From Hemibagrus wyckioides (taxonomy: Eukaryota; Chordata; Actinopteri; Siluriformes; Bagridae): DNA of 64,000 nt. The stretch lies in contig NC_080717.1 in NCBI RefSeq assembly GCF_019097595.1, positions 28,342,876-28,406,875 of the forward strand. Reading direction: 5' to 3'. Position numbers and translations under genes: made by a program. This document shows, piece after piece, positions 60,944-64,000 of the stretch (within the stretch, counting starts at the first letter, position 1; each line of letters begins with the position of its first letter). Under the pieces are notes generated by a model. That model made no database searches, was not told the origin of the DNA, and saw nothing but the letters and a program-made list of their open reading frames with translations.

Positions 60944-61095
60944 CTTAAGAGTGATCTGGTTCTTGGCTCGGACGGCTTTATGCAGCGGGGTCATGCCGTC
61001 CTGAGCGCGGAAATCTAAATGAGCTCCTCCGTTCTTCAGCGCTGTTATCATGTCCACCATGTTGTCCAAGTGGGCAGCTAGTGTCAAAGGAGTCT
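60944..61095 (-). CDS. shank2: shank2-like exon E2 (ankyrin repeats)
   Basis: The exon is 152 bp, two bases finishing the E1 codon plus 50 codons. It reads ETPLTLAA at the start, GGAHLDFRAQDGMTPLHKA in the middle and NQITLK at the end, which is a classic ankyrin helix-turn-helix pattern (TPLH, GAHLDF). The acceptor is TTTCCCAG at 61096-61097 and the donor is GTCACA just below 60944; this donor is weaker than the consensus GTAAGT. A rearranged Tc1 copy ends only about 125 bp downstream of the donor. In SHANK proteins this region binds partners such as sharpin and fodrin. Confidence 0.95.
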
Positions 61096-61296
61096 CTGGG
61101 AAAGACAATCAAGGACAAGATCGATGAAATTATCTTGAATTTCCATAATGTAATTATGCTATTCTCTAACTGTCATTCTTAATATACCTTAACTCTTTAT
61201 CCCAGAGGCCAAAAAATGGAATTTGTGCCTGTTTGGTTGTGTCTGTATGACATGCTGATTAATGACTGATATATGATATATTAATGACTGGAATAT

Positions 61297-61590
61297 GAAA
61301 GTAGACACTCACTAGACACGCATTTCTCTTTTTACCCAGACCACTAGGGGCAATATATTCCTAAAAAAGGTCCACAAGCAATCTGAATACGGTTATATAT
61401 TTTACCCCCACAAATGTTTATATCTTCAATGGTGACACCAAACCCATTTCCAGATGATGAAAAGATTATTTTCTTATTTATGTCACATAAAAAAAAGATA
61501 ATAGCCTATGATATGATTTAAGACTAAACTGTATTCCCTGCACATTACTGACGCTAATCTCCTGTCACTTTATTGAGACACTAAATGATC
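61297..61590 (+). repeat. Unnamed repeat family U, copy 4
   Basis: TATGAAAGTAGACACTCACT, CCACTAGGGGCAATATATTC, CACAAATGTTTATATCTTCA and CCAAACCCATTTCC parallel 22765-22945; then a tail (GATGAAAAGATTATTTTCTT, AACTGTATTCCCTGCACATT, TTTATTGAG) shared with 59478-59590. Confidence 0.7.
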
Positions 61591-63117
61591 AAATTCATCA
61601 ATTAACCTTCAACACAAACATAAATTATTCTGCCTTTTGGGTTTGTCTTATATCTTATACATTGCAACGAGGTGTTGTGTCATGTGAAGTCATTAGCATG
61701 ATAAAATACTTGCAAATGTGATGATGATCACCCAGGACTCATATAAATACCAGGTGTAGAGCATAATGCTGAACTACTGTTGTATATGCTTCTCTTAAAT
61801 GTTAGCAACTACAACGTCGTACTAACTCCTCCGCTGTGTATCTGTTTGGGCCACAAAAAAATTTGAAATAGACGAAGCAGTGACAAAAAATGTCGTGTTT
61901 CAGATACCATCTGTTGCACATACTGCTAACGACAGATTGAAGCCCAAAGTCCTGCTTGAAAGCTTCATGTTTCTGAGTCAGATGTTAATGAGACTGAACT
62001 CGTGCATATTATCCTTGACCTCATACACAAAAATAACCCCCTTGAAGGTTATGTAATGATCTGTGAATAGCAGGTTGTTTTGAGAGGACGGTGACAGCTC
62101 TAATGGAGCATTAAACGAATCCATCATAAACCCACCTGAGATCGCTATCGAGGGAATGAGCCGAAATCGAGAGACCGAGACACCGGGAGAGTCTGAGGAA
62201 GAGCCTTAGGGTTTAAACATGTGTGTACTTTTAAAAGTTTCTAAACTACTTTTAAAGCTTCGGAATGTGATGTAATGTGTGATTTTAGTGTGTGGACACG
62301 GAAAGTAGAATAATCGTAGAGCTGCTTCATTTGTTACATGGCAGAGTGTTGCAAGTTAGGCATGTCTGACTTTAACGTTGCATCATTCATAGTTTTTCTG
62401 GCTGTTTCGTGACTGCTGTGTGTGTAGCACACGCTTATGTTTAGCTGTGGATGAGTGTGTGTGTGTGTGTGTGTCCTTCCTCTGGCTGTCTTTTACTTGT
62501 TTTGTTTAGTTTTGAATGACAAAGGAACCCTGGAGGAGACATTTCAAGCCATGAAACACAATTTATCTTAACAATAAGCTCTTATATATGTTTTGATATC
62601 CAGTCACACTTGTTCAAAATGCAAGGAACTATTAAGTTACCTTAATCTACTAGCTGAAGAACATAATCTTATTACAAAAAAAGAAAAGAAAAAAAGCAAC
62701 ACATTTGGGGAAAATGGGACAGAAAAATCTCTCCAACAACATCACCAGTTTTTTTCTATTAGGTAAAGTAGGTTCAGTTTACAGACATGGCTCACTGTAA
62801 GTGTACATACTGTAGCAAGCTGGCTAGTTAACTGCTAGAAACCCAGCACTAACCCATGTCACAGGATTTCAGGACACCATCTTCTACTTAGCCATGCATT
62901 TTTCAAGAGCTACATTGCAAACTGCTGCAGTGTAAGAGGAATAAAACACCTCTGGATGTGCTCTTAGGATGATAAGGGCGACTCTGCTTTACATCGATCT
63001 TGAGTTAATTATTATATCATCATTATTATTATAAGAGCAGACTGTTCTATCTCTTACCTATACAGAAAAGGTGTTGATTTTTATCTGACGTTAATCCATG
63101 ATAATTATTTGGATTTA

Positions 63118-63385
63118 ACAAACCTGGAGTCTATCCCATCAGAGGGCACAATCCCACACACTTCACACAGAATTCCCAAACTAAAGACAATTTAGAGATG
63201 CCAGTCAACTTACAACATTTTTTGTTTTGTTTTTTTTTAGCTGGAGGACGAAACTGGAGAACCCTGAAGAAACCCCTGAAGCATGGGGAGAAGGTGCAAA
63301 CTCTCAGGCATGCAAGGTGGAGGCAAGAATCGAACCCTCAACTCACCAGGCAACGTGATGAGCACTACGCACCGTGCCTCAGCAC
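63118..63385 (-). mobile_element. tRNA-headed interspersed repeat (family R), copy 4
   Basis: Minus strand starts CTGAGGCACGGTGCGTAGTG and has the B-box-like GAGTTGAGGGTTCGATTCTT. In plus sense GATGCCAGTCAACTTACAAC, GAAACTGGAGAACCCTGAAG and CCTGGAGTCTATCCCATCAG are shared with the other copies. This copy has the best preserved tRNA-like head. Confidence 0.8.
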
Positions 63386-63921
63386 AATGATTATTAATAT
63401 TCCTCAAACAAACAGTGGTTCTTAATTCTAGGGACATTGTGTAACACGTCTTTTTTTTTCTCGTTTAAATTTACATAATACATAAAATTATTTATGCAAA
63501 GTCTGAGCTAATTATTCCGTTATTCTTCTTAAAACACATCATTCAGTAACTACAGTGAAACCAGTGTGAAATGGGGTGTAATTACAAGCCTGAGATTGCT
63601 AAATTAGTATTTTTTCATGTTTTAATACAAGTTCTTTGTCTGCGTAATTGCCTTGTGGACACAATGGATTCATATATTCAATGTATTCATGCATCATTGG
63701 GTACTATTTACCGCATACTAGAACCAATAAGAAAAATAAGCAGCAATTTGCGGGGTCCAAGCACCTTGTGCCAATAACTAACCTTATGATGAACCTTATG
63801 ATGCATCATGAATACTAGGTATAGTGTGTATAAAACAAATGTAAAAATCTGCAGAGTGTAATAGATCTTGAAATTAGTACAAAACCCATGAGCAGCATTT
63901 TCTCACAGATGAATGATGTAC

Positions 63922-64000
63922 CTCCAGTATCTGAGTCATGGTAGTTGGGGTCGAGACCTCGTTCTAGCAGCTTCGTCACTTTATCCACCTGGTGATGTTG
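63922..64000 (-). CDS. shank2: shank2-like exon E1 (first ankyrin repeat, partial)
   Basis: This is the 3' part of an exon that continues beyond the window. The frame from 64000 gives 26 codons plus one base. It contains DKVTKLLERGLDPNYHDSDT, the start of the SHANK ankyrin region where the family has a KV..LLD.GLDPN.HD signature. It ends CTGGAG and is followed by a GTACAT donor at 63921, leaving phase 1. The split codon completes as Glu with the first two bases of E2, giving the family-typical GETPLTLAA join. The upstream N-terminal Ras-association-like/FERM-F0-like (SPN) part is not in the window. Confidence 0.92.

Larger units (their letters stand above)
61096..63921 (-). other. Intron between E1 and E2 (2.8 kb)
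   Basis: Family-U copy at 61297-61590, a short GT run (62454-62472), and a family-R copy (63118-63385). 61.6-63.1 kb is AT-rich sequence with nothing I can assign. Confidence 0.75.

Overview
The window is vertebrate, almost certainly teleost, genomic DNA. It has AT-rich introns, many microsatellites, numerous decayed Tc1/mariner elements of fish type and tRNA-derived SINEs. The SINE and Tc1 types make a catfish-like (siluriform) or other ostariophysan genome plausible, but the sequence alone does not fix the species. I see no CRISPR array, bacterial operon or intact transposon.

There is one real gene. It is a SHANK-family postsynaptic scaffold on the minus strand that crosses the whole window and is open at both ends. 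Nine coding exons (E1 to E9, in transcription order from 64000 down to 3978) join in phase through GT-AG introns and give about 434 contiguous residues. E1-E6 carry the ankyrin-repeat region. E7 carries a Pro/Ser/Arg-rich linker. E8-E9 carry the SH3 domain. The N-terminal part lies beyond 64000; the PDZ, proline-rich and SAM parts lie below position 1. The linker motifs (LLRSNSDNN, QQM..GTVKS, PRSRSPSL.RLG) and the ankyrin sequence favour shank2 over shank1 or shank3. Only about 1.3 kb (2%) of the window is coding.

Layout from high to low coordinates: E1 63922-64000; intron 1; E2 60944-61095; intron 2, holding a rearranged Tc1 copy; E3 59666-59833; E4 57549-57665, flanked by CA/GT repeats; intron 4, with the longest Tc1 copy and retroelement tails; E5 50348-50425; intron 5, with a 3.4-kb 36-bp minisatellite and a 616-bp foldback element; E6 40686-40752; intron 6 (16.5 kb), with four family-A Tc1 copies and a 2-kb pyrimidine tract; E7 23830-24199; intron 7 (17.3 kb), with Tc1 copies, SINEs, a 17-bp minisatellite and GA/CT satellites; E8 6334-6491; E9 3978-4091; and the start of the next intron.

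The repeats fall into groups. Family A is Tc1-like with TIRs reading TACACTATATTGCC and about 11 copies. All are internally deleted and most keep only the C-terminal transposase half. Family B is Tc1-like with about four copies that keep only the N-terminal helix-turn-helix half. There is one older degenerate Tc1 copy, three copies of one SINE, four copies of a second tRNA-headed repeat, a palindromic MITE and an unnamed repeat seen as five fragments.

The most interesting signals are the 94-unit, frame-preserving 36-bp minisatellite, whose gene-strand copy is full of 3' splice-site-like motifs; CA repeats directly behind three of the eight or nine shank donors; and complementary inverted Tc1 copies that bracket exons. 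I did not find evidence for a wholly new multi-gene system.
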